Below, piece after piece: positions 19,412 to 28,219 of a stretch of DNA of 64,000 nucleotides. The notes beneath the pieces are model-generated. The model did not search any database. It saw nothing but the letters and a program-made list of their open reading frames with translations, and had not been told where the DNA came from. How positions within the stretch are numbered: position 1 is the first letter of the stretch; every line of letters begins with the position of its first letter. The stretch spans positions 6,758,001-6,822,000 of the forward strand of contig NZ_CP102509.1 in assembly GCF_024611995.1 (NCBI RefSeq), read 5' to 3'. The position numbers and the translations under genes were made by a program. Source of the stretch: Streptomyces sp. NBC_00162 (GTDB taxonomy: Bacteria; Actinomycetota; Actinomycetes; Streptomycetales; Streptomycetaceae).

Positions 19412-20674
19412 GTGAGCACCTTCAAGGCCCCCAAGGGCACGTACGACCTGATCCCGCCGTACTCGGCCAAGTATCTGGCTGTCCGCGAGGCGATCTCCGG
19501 CCCGCTGCGCAAGTCCGGCTACGGATACATCGAGACGCCCGGTTTTGAGGACGTGGACCTCTTCGCGCGTGGTGTCGGTGAGTCCACCGACATCGTGACG
19601 AAGGAGATGTACACCCTCACGACCAAGGGCGGCGCGAACCTGGCGCTGCGCCCGGAAGGCACCGCCTCCGTGTTGCGCGCGGCGTTGGAGGCCAACCTGC
19701 ACAAGGCCGGCGGCCTGCCGGTCAAGCTCTGGTACTCCGGCTCGTACTACCGCTACGAGCGCCCCCAGAAGGGCCGGTACAGGCACTTCTCGCAGGTCGG
19801 TGCGGAGGCCATCGGCGCCGAGGACCCGGCGCTGGACGCCGAGCTGATCATTCTGGCCGACCAGGCGTACCGCTCGCTGGGTCTGCGCAACTTCCGGATC
19901 CTGCTGAACTCGCTGGGCGACGCGGAATGCCGCCCGGTGTACCGGGAGGCGCTCCAGGGGTTCCTCCGGGGCCTGGACCTGGACGAGGAAACTCTGCGCA
20001 GGGCTGAGATCAACCCGCTTCGAGTGCTCGACGACAAGCGTGAGGCCGTTCAGAAGCAGCTGGTCGGCGCGCCGATGCTGCGGGACTACCTGTGTGACGC
20101 GTGCAAGGCGTACCACTCGGAGGTCCGTGAGCTGATCACTGCTGCGGGCGTGGTCTTCGAGGACGACGAGAAGCTGGTGCGCGGGCTGGACTACTACACC
20201 CGCACCACCTTCGAGTTCGTCCACGACGGTCTGGGCTCGCAGTCCGCGGTGGGCGGCGGCGGCCGCTACGACGGCCTGTCCGAGATGATCGGCGGACCGG
20301 CGCTGCCGTCGGTGGGCTGGGCGCTTGGTGTGGACCGCACGGTGCTGGCGCTCGAGGCCGAGGGCGTGGAGCTGGACATCCCGGCTGCTACCAGCGTCTT
20401 CGCGATCGCGCTGAGCGACGAGGCCCGGAAGGTGCTCTTCGGGGCCGTCACCGAGCTGCGCAAGGCGGGCGTCGCGGCCGACTTCTCGTACGGTTCGAAG
20501 GGCCTCAAGAGCCACATGAAGAACGCCAACCGGTCCGGAGCGCCGTTCACCGTGGTCGCGGGCGAGCGCGACCTTGCCGAGGGCGTCGTCCAGCTGAAGG
20601 ACATGGAGTCCGGCGAGCAGACGGCCGTGCCCGTCGCCGACCTGGTCGCCACCGTGCAGGCCCGGCTGGTCTGA
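19412..20674 (+). CDS. hisS: Histidyl-tRNA synthetase
   Basis: A 420-aa class II synthetase that charges tRNA-His. Motif 1 and the N-terminal [13 protein letters not shown] are typical. Motif 2 lies around [18 protein letters not shown]. The histidine-binding loop is [12 protein letters not shown], and motif 3 is in [15 protein letters not shown]. The anticodon-binding domain occupies the C-terminus. The GTG start lies 10 bp after the MBL gene, so the two are probably co-transcribed. A long palindromic terminator follows. Confidence 0.96.
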   Translation: MSTFKAPKGTYDLIPPYSAKYLAVREAISGPLRKSGYGYIETPGFEDVDLFARGVGESTDIVTKEMYTLTTKGGANLALRPEGTASVLRAALEANLHKAGGLPVKLWYSGSYYRYERPQKGRYRHFSQVGAEAIGAEDPALDAELIILADQAYRSLGLRNFRILLNSLGDAECRPVYREALQGFLRGLDLDEETLRRAEINPLRVLDDKREAVQKQLVGAPMLRDYLCDACKAYHSEVRELITAAGVVFEDDEKLVRGLDYYTRTTFEFVHDGLGSQSAVGGGGRYDGLSEMIGGPALPSVGWALGVDRTVLALEAEGVELDIPAATSVFAIALSDEARKVLFGAVTELRKAGVAADFSYGSKGLKSHMKNANRSGAPFTVVAGERDLAEGVVQLKDMESGEQTAVPVADLVATVQARLV

Positions 20675-20689
20675 CGGTCGGTTCCTGCC

Positions 20690-20727
20690 GGAAGGGCGGG
20701 ACGGGGGATCCCCCGTCCCGCCCTTCC
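20690..20727 (+). terminator. 38-bp perfect palindrome, hisS terminator
   Basis: The two 19-bp arms (20690-20708 and 20709-20727) are exact complements centred on GGGGGATCCCCC, with no unpaired loop. TTATCTCC follows. It is 16 bp after the hisS stop. Confidence 0.85.
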
Positions 20728-20811
20728 TTATCTCCATCGAACGGTGAACACACAGCCCCGTACGGCACAATGGCCGGTGCTTGTTGACCTTGCAGATGTG
20801 GAGCGGGCGGT

Positions 20812-21426
20812 ATGACGACACGAGGTACGGACGCGGACGCCGCCCCGAAGACGATCGGGGGCAGTCGGGCGCTGGCCCTGCTGCTGGTGATCACGGGGGC
20901 CGCGGGTCTCCTCGCCGCCTGGGTGATCACGATCGACAAGTTCAAGCTGCTCGAGGACCCGAACTTCACCCCCGGCTGCAGCCTGAACCCGATCGTCTCC
21001 TGCGGCAACATCATGAAGAGCGACCAGGCCGCCGTCTTCGGCTTCCCGAACCCCATGCTCGGACTGGTCGCCTACGGCATGGTGATCTGCGTCGGCATGA
21101 GCCTGCTCGCCGGCGCCCGGTTCCGCCGCTGGTACTGGCTGACGCTGAACGCGGGAACCCTCTTCGGCGTCGTGTTCTGCGCCTGGCTGACCTACCAGTC
21201 GCTGTACAACATCAACTCGCTCTGCCTGTGGTGCTGCCTGGCCTGGGTCGCCACGATCGTGATGTTCTGGTACGTCACCTCGCACAACGTGCGCCAGGGG
21301 CTGCTGCCCGCGCCGGGCTGGCTGAAGAGCTTCTTCGACGAGTTCACCTGGGTGCTCCCGGTGCTGCACATCGGGATCATCGGGATGCTGGTCCTGACGC
21401 GCTGGTGGGACTTCTGGACCTCCTGA
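20812..21426 (+). CDS. Vitamin K epoxide reductase (VKOR) family membrane protein
   Basis: A 204-aa protein with about five hydrophobic helices. The paired loop cysteines are in [12 protein letters not shown] (about 56-67). The active-site CxxC is in [11 protein letters not shown] (about 138-148). In actinobacteria VKOR re-oxidises a DsbA-like thiol oxidoreductase using menaquinone, driving disulfide formation in exported proteins. No thioredoxin-fold partner is fused or adjacent here. A GGAGCGGGCGG stretch serves as Shine-Dalgarno for the ATG. Confidence 0.9.
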   Translation: MTTRGTDADAAPKTIGGSRALALLLVITGAAGLLAAWVITIDKFKLLEDPNFTPGCSLNPIVSCGNIMKSDQAAVFGFPNPMLGLVAYGMVICVGMSLLAGARFRRWYWLTLNAGTLFGVVFCAWLTYQSLYNINSLCLWCCLAWVATIVMFWYVTSHNVRQGLLPAPGWLKSFFDEFTWVLPVLHIGIIGMLVLTRWWDFWTS

Positions 21427-21458
21427 CCGGGGGCGGCGGGACTGTCGGTGGCCTCGCA

Positions 21459-21470
21459 TAGGCTTCCGGT
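21459..21470 (+). promoter_or_regulatory. Likely -10 element of leaderless rarA
   Basis: TAGGCT (21459-21464) lies exactly 6 nt before the rarA GTG, and no Shine-Dalgarno is present. Transcription from this hexamer would begin at or next to the start codon. Confidence 0.45.
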
Positions 21471-22823
21471 GTGGAACCAGACCTGTTCACCGCCGCTGCC
21501 GAAGACCGCCAGGAGAAGGACCCCTCGACCTCTCCGCTCGCCGTCCGGATGCGCCCGCGCACCCTGGACGAGGTCGTCGGCCAGCAGCACCTGCTGAAGC
21601 CCGGATCACCGCTGCGGCGGCTGGTCGGGGAAGGGGCCGGAGGCCCCGCCGGTGCCTCCTCGGTGATCCTCTGGGGCCCACCGGGCATCGGAAAGACGAC
21701 CCTCGCCTATGTGGTCAGCCAGGCCACGAAGAAACGGTTCGTGGAGCTGTCCGCCATCACGGCGGGCGTCAAAGAGGTACGGGCGGTCATCGAGGGCGCG
21801 AAGCGCGCGGCCGGCGGCTACGGCAAGGACACCGTCCTCTTCCTCGACGAGATCCACCGCTTCAGCAAGGCACAGCAGGACTCGCTGCTCCCTGCCGTCG
21901 AGAACCGCTGGGTGACGCTGATCGCGGCCACCACCGAGAACCCGTACTTCTCGATCATCTCTCCGCTGCTGTCGCGCTCCCTGCTGCTGACGCTGGAGCC
22001 GCTGACGGACGAGGACCTGAGCGCGCTGATGCGGCGGGCGCTGACGGAGGAGCGGGGCCTGGGCGGGGCGGTCACCCTGCCCGCGGACGCCGAGGCGCAC
22101 CTGCTGCGGATCGCCGGCGGCGACGCCCGGCGGGCGCTCACCGCGCTGGAGGCGGGGGCCGGGTCGGCCATCGCCAAGGGCGAGGAGGAGATCACCCTCC
22201 AGACGGTGGAGGAAGCGGTCGACCGCGCCGCCGTCCGGTACGACCGGGACGGCGACCAGCACTACGACGTGGCGAGCGCGCTGATCAAGTCGATCCGCGG
22301 CTCGGACGTGGACGCGGCGCTGCACTATCTGGCCCGGATGATCGAGGCGGGGGAGGACCCGCGGTTCATCGCGCGACGCCTGATGATCTCGGCGAGCGAG
22401 GACATCGGCCTGGCGGACCCGACGGCCCTGCCGCTCGCGGTGGCCGCGGCCCAGGCGGTGGCGATGATCGGCTTCCCGGAGGCCGCGCTGACCCTCTCGC
22501 ACGCCACGATCGCGCTGGCGCTCGCCCCGAAGTCGAACACCGCCACGACCGCGATCGGCGCGGCGCTGGCCGACGTACGGGCCGGGCTGGCGGGTACGGT
22601 CCCGCCGCACCTGCGGGACGGGCACTACAAGGGCGCGGCCAAGCTGGGGCATGCGCAGGGGTACGTGTACCCGCACGATGTGCCGGGGGGCATCGCCGCC
22701 CAGCAGTACGCGCCGGATGCGGTGCACGGGAAGCGGTACTACGAGCCGACGCGGTACGGGGCCGAGGCGCGGTACGCGGATGTGGTGGAGAAGGTCCGGG
22801 AGAGGCTCCGCGGCGGATCCTGA
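21471..22823 (+). CDS. rarA: Replication-associated recombination protein A (AAA+ ATPase, MgsA/RarA)
   Basis: A 450-aa AAA+ ATPase related to the clamp-loader and RuvB, acting at stalled replication forks. Walker A is [12 protein letters not shown], Walker B is [15 protein letters not shown] and sensor 1 is [11 protein letters not shown]. The C-terminal tetramerisation domain contains [20 protein letters not shown] and the [16 protein letters not shown] signature. The GTG start is supported by the N-terminal homology (MEPDLF) and by a -10-like hexamer 6 nt upstream. Confidence 0.95.
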   Translation: MEPDLFTAAAEDRQEKDPSTSPLAVRMRPRTLDEVVGQQHLLKPGSPLRRLVGEGAGGPAGASSVILWGPPGIGKTTLAYVVSQATKKRFVELSAITAGVKEVRAVIEGAKRAAGGYGKDTVLFLDEIHRFSKAQQDSLLPAVENRWVTLIAATTENPYFSIISPLLSRSLLLTLEPLTDEDLSALMRRALTEERGLGGAVTLPADAEAHLLRIAGGDARRALTALEAGAGSAIAKGEEEITLQTVEEAVDRAAVRYDRDGDQHYDVASALIKSIRGSDVDAALHYLARMIEAGEDPRFIARRLMISASEDIGLADPTALPLAVAAAQAVAMIGFPEAALTLSHATIALALAPKSNTATTAIGAALADVRAGLAGTVPPHLRDGHYKGAAKLGHAQGYVYPHDVPGGIAAQQYAPDAVHGKRYYEPTRYGAEARYADVVEKVRERLRGGS

Positions 22824-22832
22824 CCTGCGGCG

Positions 22833-22844
22833 TAGGCTCCGATC
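22833..22844 (+). promoter_or_regulatory. Likely -10 element of the leaderless HNH gene
   Basis: TAGGCT (22833-22838) is 6 nt before the ATG at 22845, the same arrangement as for rarA. There is no Shine-Dalgarno between them. Confidence 0.4.
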
Positions 22845-23549
22845 ATGGGACGCCGTGCTCCGTTCATCGCCCTGGCGGCGATGTTCCTGGCCAGTGGGTG
22901 CCATCACGACGATCCTGCGCCCGGCCGGGTTCGGGCGCTGGTCGCGCAGGTGCCGCTCGCCAGTGCCGGGTTTCCGCCGAGCGCCGCCACTGCCAGGGAG
23001 CAGCTGGCCGGGCTGAAGGCCGAGTGGGGCAAGAACTGGGAGACGTACAAGCGGGAGAACTTCGGCAGGTACTGGTCGGACGAGACCGACGGCGTCGGCG
23101 GGCGCAACGGCTGTGACACCCGCGACGACGTGCTCCGCCGGGACCTCACGGAGCTCCGCGAGGGGGACCGGAACCCGTGCGTCGTGGTCTCCGGGGTGCT
23201 GCACGATCCGTACACGGGCAAGGAGCTCCCCTACTCCTACCGGCGCGCCTCGCAGATCCAGACCGACCACGTCGTCGCGCTGGGCGCCGCCTGGCGGGGC
23301 GGCGCGTACGCCTGGACCCCGCAGCGCAGGCTCGAGTACGCCAACGACCTCGACGTGCTGCTCGCCGTGGACAAGCAGACCAACTACGACAAGAGCAGCA
23401 AGACCGCCGACAAGTGGAAGCCACCCCTCAAGACGTACTGGTGCGAGTACGCCCGCCGCTACACCGGGATCAAGGCCAAGTACCGGCTGTCCGTGACCGC
23501 GCCCGAGAAGCTCGCGCTCCAGGAGATGCTCGGCACCTGCCCTCAGTGA
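22845..23549 (+). CDS. HNH/DUF1524-type nuclease, predicted secreted lipoprotein
   Basis: A 234-aa protein with a lipoprotein signal: MGRRAPFIALAAMFLASGC, lipobox LASGC with the lipidated cysteine at 19. The mature part has IQTDHVVALGAAW, followed by NDLDVLLAVD and NYDKSSKTADKW. This is the DH...N...N..K pattern of the DUF1524/GmrSD-like HNH family. It is predicted to be a surface-anchored metal-dependent nuclease. The ATG follows a leaderless-type -10. Its 3' end overlaps the convergent DUF2470 gene by 7 bp. The biological target is unknown (nutrient DNA, competitor DNA or developmental DNA turnover). Confidence 0.82.
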   Translation: MGRRAPFIALAAMFLASGCHHDDPAPGRVRALVAQVPLASAGFPPSAATAREQLAGLKAEWGKNWETYKRENFGRYWSDETDGVGGRNGCDTRDDVLRRDLTELREGDRNPCVVVSGVLHDPYTGKELPYSYRRASQIQTDHVVALGAAWRGGAYAWTPQRRLEYANDLDVLLAVDKQTNYDKSSKTADKWKPPLKTYWCEYARRYTGIKAKYRLSVTAPEKLALQEMLGTCPQ

Positions 23550-24427
23550 CCAGCCGCCGAGAAGAGGGTCCGCATCGCACGGCGCAGGCCGCAGATGTCC
23601 GCCACCGGTTCGGGGAAGTCGAAGCGGGCGTCGAAGGAACCAGCGGCGGCGCCCGTGAAGCGCACGCGCAGGCCGAGGCGGTCCAGGGCGAGCGGGGTGG
23701 CGGTCATGCCGTCCGCCTCCCGCGAGCCCAGCAGGCCGCACAGCTCCCCGATCCGGTCGGAGTGCGATGAGGCCAAGTGCTGGAGGAGCTCCGCCTCGTG
23801 GGCGACCATCGGGTCCGGCTCCGCCGTGGCGAGGTCGTCCGGGTCCACGTGCTCGGCGCCCCACAGATCGTCCACCGAGATCTCGCCGACCTCAAGGCGG
23901 AGCATCACCCATGCGGGGCGGCCGGCCATCCCCAGCAGCTCGCCCACCGGCCGGCGGTCCGCCAGCAGCGCCGCGCAGGCCGCGCGCTCGGCCCCGCGCA
24001 CCTGCGTCAGCCACCCGGTCAGCCAGGCGCGGCCTCGGATACGATGTGGCACGGACACCGGCGCCACATCCGTGATCTCGATCACGGCGGTGAGGTCGTC
24101 GTCCTGGGCGTGAGCGGCTGCCCTGGCAGCCGCGGATTCCCCGGAAACAAGGAGAATCACGTCCCCGTCCGGGGTGACGGTCCGTGCGACCGGCATCCCT
24201 GTCCCGAAGTCGTCGGATCCGTGACTGTCACGAGCACCCGGCAGCGTGAGGGATACTGAGGCGTTGGACTCTACGAGGGTTCGTACGCGTTCGGCTCCGG
24301 TGAGCTGCCGAACGCCTTCCCTGGGACGCGGCTGACCTTGCCAATCGTCGTCGAAAGCAGATCCTGTTTCGTTTGGATCTGAACTTCGACGCGCACTGGG
24401 CAGGGGGATCCCATGTGGTCGAGACAT
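23543..24427 (-). CDS. DUF2470 domain protein, HugZ-like FMN/heme-binding split-barrel family
   Basis: A 294-aa protein. The central region (about 55-160, e.g. MPVARTVTPDGDVILLVSG) looks like a pyridoxamine-phosphate-oxidase-type split barrel. The C-terminal region, from MVAHEAELLQHLASSHSDRI to the end, is a DUF2470 domain, seen in HugZ-type heme-utilisation proteins. ATG at 24427 is chosen because GGAGGAC lies 5 nt upstream. Longer in-frame starts would run through the iron box into rpsD. The iron box immediately upstream suggests iron-regulated expression, in line with heme or iron use; enzymatic activity is inferred. Confidence 0.75.
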   Translation of the reverse strand: MSRPHGIPLPSARRSSDPNETGSAFDDDWQGQPRPREGVRQLTGAERVRTLVESNASVSLTLPGARDSHGSDDFGTGMPVARTVTPDGDVILLVSGESAAARAAAHAQDDDLTAVIEITDVAPVSVPHRIRGRAWLTGWLTQVRGAERAACAALLADRRPVGELLGMAGRPAWVMLRLEVGEISVDDLWGAEHVDPDDLATAEPDPMVAHEAELLQHLASSHSDRIGELCGLLGSREADGMTATPLALDRLGLRVRFTGAAAGSFDARFDFPEPVADICGLRRAMRTLFSAAGH

Positions 24428-24441
24428 TACGTCCTCCTCGC

Positions 24442-24460
24442 TAAGGTAAGCCTCACCTAA
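24442..24460. promoter_or_regulatory. Iron box (DtxR/DmdR/IdeR-type operator)
   Basis: TAAGGTAAGCCTCACCTAA (24442-24460) matches the 19-bp actinobacterial iron-box palindrome (TTAGGTTAGSCTAACCTAA) at 16 of 19 positions, with both ACCT/AGGT cores intact. It is 14 bp upstream of the DUF2470 start and 22 bp upstream of the rpsD start, within a 55-bp divergent spacer. Confidence 0.7.
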
Positions 24461-24482
24461 CTTACATGGAGGTAGGTTCCAC

Positions 24483-25094
24483 GTGAACCAGAAGCGACCC
24501 AAGGTCAAGAAGTCGCGTGCCCTCGGCATTGCGCTGACCCCGAAGGCCGTCAAGTACTTCGAGGCCCGCCCCTACCCGCCGGGCGAGCACGGCCGTGGCC
24601 GCAAGCAGAACTCGGACTACAAGGTTCGTCTGCTCGAGAAGCAGCGTCTGCGCGCTCAGTACGACATCTCTGAGCGTCAGATGGCCCGCGCGTACGACCG
24701 CGCCAAGAAGGCCGAAGGCAAGACGGGCGAGGCGCTGGTCGTCGAGCTCGAGCGTCGTCTCGACGCCCTGGTTCTGCGTTCGGGCATCGCCCGCACCATC
24801 TACCAGGCTCGCCAGATGGTCGTTCACGGCCACATCGAGGTCAACGGTGGCAAGGTCGACAAGCCGTCGTTCCGTGTCCGCCCGGACGACGTCGTGACCG
24901 TGCGCGAGCGCAGCCGCGAGAAGGTTCCGTTCCAGGTTGCCCGTGAGGGTGGCTACGCAGGCGAGGGCGAGACCCCGCGCTACCTGCAGGTCAACCTGAA
25001 GGCCCTGGCCTTCCGCCTGGACCGCGACCCGAACCGCAAGGAAATCCCGGTCATCTGCGACGAGCAGCTCGTCGTCGAGTACTACGCCCGCTGA
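24483..25094 (+). CDS. rpsD: 30S ribosomal protein S4
   Basis: A 203-aa primary rRNA-binding protein of the 30S subunit. The N-terminal region begins [20 protein letters not shown]; the S4 RNA-binding domain is [20 protein letters not shown]...[10 protein letters not shown]. The zinc-type cysteines of long S4 forms are absent, so this is the C-minus form common in streptomycetes. It is a stand-alone gene outside the alpha operon. The GTG start has GGAGGT 9 nt upstream. A T-tailed terminator follows. Confidence 0.97.
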   Translation: MNQKRPKVKKSRALGIALTPKAVKYFEARPYPPGEHGRGRKQNSDYKVRLLEKQRLRAQYDISERQMARAYDRAKKAEGKTGEALVVELERRLDALVLRSGIARTIYQARQMVVHGHIEVNGGKVDKPSFRVRPDDVVTVRERSREKVPFQVAREGGYAGEGETPRYLQVNLKALAFRLDRDPNRKEIPVICDEQLVVEYYAR

Positions 25095-25108
25095 TGCAGG
25101 CATAGGCC

Positions 25109-27253
25109 TCACAGGCTGGTGGAAACCCGCCGTCCCCTTCGGGGGCGGCGGGTTTTTCCGTCCTCCGGACTCCCGGGCCCGCGCTGCGCCCGTACGACCA
25201 CGGCCTCCCGGCTCAGCCCCCGCCCCTCGGCCGCGTACGCCGCATACCGCTCGGCGCCCAGCAGCTCACCCGCCCGCTCCTGGCACATCAGCCGCGGCGC
25301 GTTGAAGTACCCCGAGCCGAACAGCTGCAGGCCCACCCCGCCCCACATCGGCTCCGCCGCGCCCTGGAGTACCGCCGCCTCCTCCGGATCGCCCTCCGCG
25401 ACCGCGACCAGCGCGAGCAGTTCCAGCGCCAGCACCAGCCCCACCAGGTCGTGGAAGGCGTGGTTGATCGCCACGCACTCGGTCAGCAGCTGCCGCGCCT
25501 CGTCCACCGCCCCCGCGTCCAGGGCCGCGTACGCGAGGACGTACAGGGCGTAGGCCTTGGTCCAGCGCTCCCCGCGCTCCTCGCAGATCTCCCGGACCTC
25601 CCGGCACAGCGCGAGCGCCGCGGCCGGCTCCCCCTGGAACGCCAGCGTCAGCGCCAGCTCCACCTGGCACATCAGCACGTTGCTGTTCAGCTCCCCGGCC
25701 TCCCGGTACCGCTCCAGTGCCTGGCCCAGCAGCTCCCCGGCCCGCGCCATGTCGTCCGAGACCAGCGCCAGGCAGCCCAGCCGGTGCACCGCGTACGCCG
25801 TCGCGAGGGGGTTTCCGCTGCGCGCCGCCGCGTCCCGGCACTCGTACAGCGCGCTCATGGAGGCCACCCCGTCCCCCTGGAGTGCCGCGACGTACCCCAG
25901 CACCCACAGCGCCTTCAGCCGCGAGTTCTCGTACTCCACCGGCCGGTCCGAGTCCTCCAGGGCCCGGTCCAGCCAGTGCCGGCCCTCCGTGAGGCGGCCG
26001 CAGCCCGCCCAGTAGAACCACAGGGTCCCCGCCAGGTACTGGCCCAGGTGGACCTCGTCCGGCTCGTCCAGGGAGCACTCCAGCGCGAGGCGGAGGTTCG
26101 GCAGCTCCGTCTCCACCAGCGCCGCCACCTCCTCCTGGCGCGGACTGAACCAGTCCAGCTCGCACCAGGTCGCCAGGCCCACGTACCAGTCCCGGTGCCG
26201 CCGCCGCAGCCGGCCGGCGTCCCCCAGCGACTCCAGCCAGCCCGCCCCGTACACCCGTACGGTCTCCAGCATCCGGTAGCGCACCCCGGCAGGCGTCTCC
26301 TCCCGGAGCAGGAGGGACTGGGCGAGGAGCTCGCCGACCAGGTCCAGCACGCTCTCCACCGGCAGGTCCGGACCCGCGCACACGTACTCGGCGGCGTCGA
26401 GGTCGAAGTGCCCGGCGAACACCGACAGCCGCGCCCACAGCAGCCGCTCCGCGGTCGTGCACAGCTCGTGGCTCCAGCCGATCGCCGTACGAAGCGCCCG
26501 GTGCCGGGGGAGCGCCCCGCGAGAGCCTCCCGTCAGCAGGGCGAAGCGGTCCTCCAGCCGCGCCAGCACCTGCGCGGGGGACAGCGCCCGCAGCCGGCCC
26601 GCCGCGAGCTCCAGGGCGAGCGGGATCCCGTCGAGGCGGGCGCACAGCTCGGTCAGCTCGGCGCGGTTCGCCTCGGTCACCGCGAAGGCAGGGTCGGCGG
26701 CGCGGGCCCGGGCCGCCAGCAGGGCCAGCGCCTCCTCCGGAGCCGGCGGGGCCAGCGGGAAGGTCTGTTCCCCGTCCAGGGCCAGCGGCCGCCGGCCCGC
26801 CGCGAGCACTCGCAGGCCGGGGGAGCCGCGCAGCAGCTCCCGTACCAGCTCGGCCGCCTCGTCGACCAGCTGCTCGAAGCCGTCCAGGACCAGCAGCAGG
26901 CGCCGCCCGGCCAGGTGCTCGGCCAGTACGGTCCTGGGCGGCCGGGTGGTGTGATCGGTCAGCCCGAGCCCCTCCGAAACGGTCAGCTCGAGCAGCGACG
27001 GATCCCGTACGGTCGCCAGTTCGACCAGCCACACCCCGTCGCAGTAGCGTTCCTGCGCCTCCTCCGCGGCCGACCGGGCCGCCGCGAGCACCAGCCGGGA
27101 CTTGCCCACCCCGCCCACGCCGGTCACCGTCACCAGCCGCGAGGACTCCAGGAGCCGCCCCAGCTCGGACAGTTCGGTACCCCGCCCGACGAACCCGCCC
27201 AGCTCCGAGGGAAGATTGCCCCAGGTCGTATTTTGAAGGGGTCTCTGTCGCAT
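25109..27253 (-). CDS. STAND-type NTPase with C-terminal TPR-like repeats (AfsR-like, no DNA-binding domain)
   Basis: A large 714-aa protein. Walker A is GVGGVGKS (K51), and Walker B is RLLLVLDGFEQL at about 110-121. GIPLALELAAGRLR (about 215) is the GxP motif of NB-ARC/STAND NTPases. The second half is alpha-helical repeat sequence resembling tetratricopeptide repeats. This is the ATPase-TPR part of AfsR/LuxR-type regulators, but no SARP, winged-helix or LuxR DNA-binding domain is attached. ATG at 27253 (MRQRPLQNTTWGNLPSELGG) is preferred; an in-frame ATG at 27361 would add 36 non-conserved residues. Neither has a good Shine-Dalgarno. The last 20 or so codons lie across the rpsD terminator. 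Function is unknown; a signalling switch is likely. Confidence 0.75.
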   Translation of the reverse strand: MRQRPLQNTTWGNLPSELGGFVGRGTELSELGRLLESSRLVTVTGVGGVGKSRLVLAAARSAAEEAQERYCDGVWLVELATVRDPSLLELTVSEGLGLTDHTTRPPRTVLAEHLAGRRLLLVLDGFEQLVDEAAELVRELLRGSPGLRVLAAGRRPLALDGEQTFPLAPPAPEEALALLAARARAADPAFAVTEANRAELTELCARLDGIPLALELAAGRLRALSPAQVLARLEDRFALLTGGSRGALPRHRALRTAIGWSHELCTTAERLLWARLSVFAGHFDLDAAEYVCAGPDLPVESVLDLVGELLAQSLLLREETPAGVRYRMLETVRVYGAGWLESLGDAGRLRRRHRDWYVGLATWCELDWFSPRQEEVAALVETELPNLRLALECSLDEPDEVHLGQYLAGTLWFYWAGCGRLTEGRHWLDRALEDSDRPVEYENSRLKALWVLGYVAALQGDGVASMSALYECRDAAARSGNPLATAYAVHRLGCLALVSDDMARAGELLGQALERYREAGELNSNVLMCQVELALTLAFQGEPAAALALCREVREICEERGERWTKAYALYVLAYAALDAGAVDEARQLLTECVAINHAFHDLVGLVLALELLALVAVAEGDPEEAAVLQGAAEPMWGGVGLQLFGSGYFNAPRLMCQERAGELLGAERYAAYAAEGRGLSREAVVVRAQRGPGSPEDGKTRRPRRGRRVSTSL
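25123..25157 (+). terminator. Intrinsic terminator of rpsD
   Basis: AAACCCGCCGTCCCC (25123-25137) pairs with GGGGGCGGCGGGTTT (25141-25155) through 15 bp with one G-T wobble. The loop is 3 nt and the right arm ends in five Ts. It lies inside the 3' coding end of the convergent STAND gene. Confidence 0.88.
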
Positions 27254-27413
27254 GGGACACGGAGGGTACTGGTCCGGAAGCTCTGCGTACAAGGCGGGCC
27301 CGGCCGACCCGGAATTCCGGTACGGCCGGGGAGCTCCGGCGCGATAGGGTCGGAAGGCCATTTGTAGGAATCAGTACGCGAGCAGTTCAAGTACAGACAG
27401 AGAGCGGTGTGAC

Positions 27414-27842
27414 GTGTCCGGTGGAGAGGTGGCCGGGATCCTCGTGGCCGTCTTCTGGGCCATCCTGGTCTCCTTCCTCGCCGTGGCACTGGCGAGGCTG
27501 GCGCAGGTGCTCAAGGCGACCACCAAGCTGGTGGCCGACGTGACCGAACAGGCCGTCCCGCTGCTGGCAGACGCCTCCACGACCGTCCGCTCCGCGCGCA
27601 CCCAGCTGGACCGGGTCGACGCCATCGCGAGCGACGTCCAGGAGGTCACCTCCAACGCCTCCGCGCTGTCCTCCACCGTGGCCTCCGCCTTCGGGGGACC
27701 GCTGGTCAAGGTCGCGGCCTTCGGCTACGGCGTCCGCAAGGCGCTCGGCCGGACGGACGAGGCGCCCGCGAAGACCACCCGACGGACCGTGATCGTCGGC
27801 CGTACCGTGCCGGCGGCCCGACGCCGGAAGCAGAAGGGCTGA
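27414..27842 (+). CDS. DUF948 family membrane protein
   Basis: A 142-aa protein with one N-terminal TM helix (about 6-28, VAGILVAVFWAILVSFLAVAL) and a heptad-rich region (about 35-95) of the DUF948/methyl-accepting-like coiled-coil type (VRSARTQLDRVDAIASDV). The C-terminus is basic. It begins a run of genes leading to alaS, with DUF6167 8 bp behind. The GTG start places the helix at the N-terminus. Function unknown; a conserved actinomycete envelope protein. Confidence 0.82.
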   Translation: MSGGEVAGILVAVFWAILVSFLAVALARLAQVLKATTKLVADVTEQAVPLLADASTTVRSARTQLDRVDAIASDVQEVTSNASALSSTVASAFGGPLVKVAAFGYGVRKALGRTDEAPAKTTRRTVIVGRTVPAARRRKQKG

Positions 27843-27850
27843 GACCTCCG

Positions 27851-28219
27851 ATGTTCCGCCGAGCCTTCTGGTTCACCGCAGGCGCCGCCGCCGGCGTGTG
27901 GGCCACCACCAAGGTCAACCGCCAGCTCAAGAAGCTGACGCCGGAGAGCCTTGCCGCCCAGGCCGCCGACAAGGCGCTGGAGGCGGGTCACCGCCTCAAG
28001 GACTTCGCCCTCGACGTCAAGGCGGGAATGACGCAGCGCGAGGACGAGCTGAACGACGCACTGGGACTCCGCCAGGATCCCGACCGGCCCGACAACGTCA
28101 CCGCCCTCCCCGGGCAGCGGCGGCTGCGGGCCATCGAGAACGACCCGCACGCGTACGACAAGACCACCCACCGCCCGAACCACTCGGCGGTTACGTACAA
28201 CCGGAATGAGGACCACTGA
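27851..28219 (+). CDS. DUF6167-type small protein
   Basis: A 122-aa protein with a short hydrophobic N-terminus ([20 protein letters not shown], about 2-21) that may insert in or touch the membrane, followed by a charged amphipathic helix and a polar tail. No catalytic motif is seen. It sits between the DUF948 gene and alaS in a tight operon: its TGA overlaps the alaS ATG. The constant neighbourhood with alaS/ruvX/mltG is typical of streptomycetes. Function unknown. Confidence 0.78.
   Translation: MFRRAFWFTAGAAAGVWATTKVNRQLKKLTPESLAAQAADKALEAGHRLKDFALDVKAGMTQREDELNDALGLRQDPDRPDNVTALPGQRRLRAIENDPHAYDKTTHRPNHSAVTYNRNEDH

Noticed and set aside
24428..24553. Longer N-terminus for the DUF2470 protein (ATG at 24553)
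   Set aside because: It would read through the iron box and the 5' end of rpsD and lacks a Shine-Dalgarno; ATG at 24427 has GGAGGAC at proper spacing.
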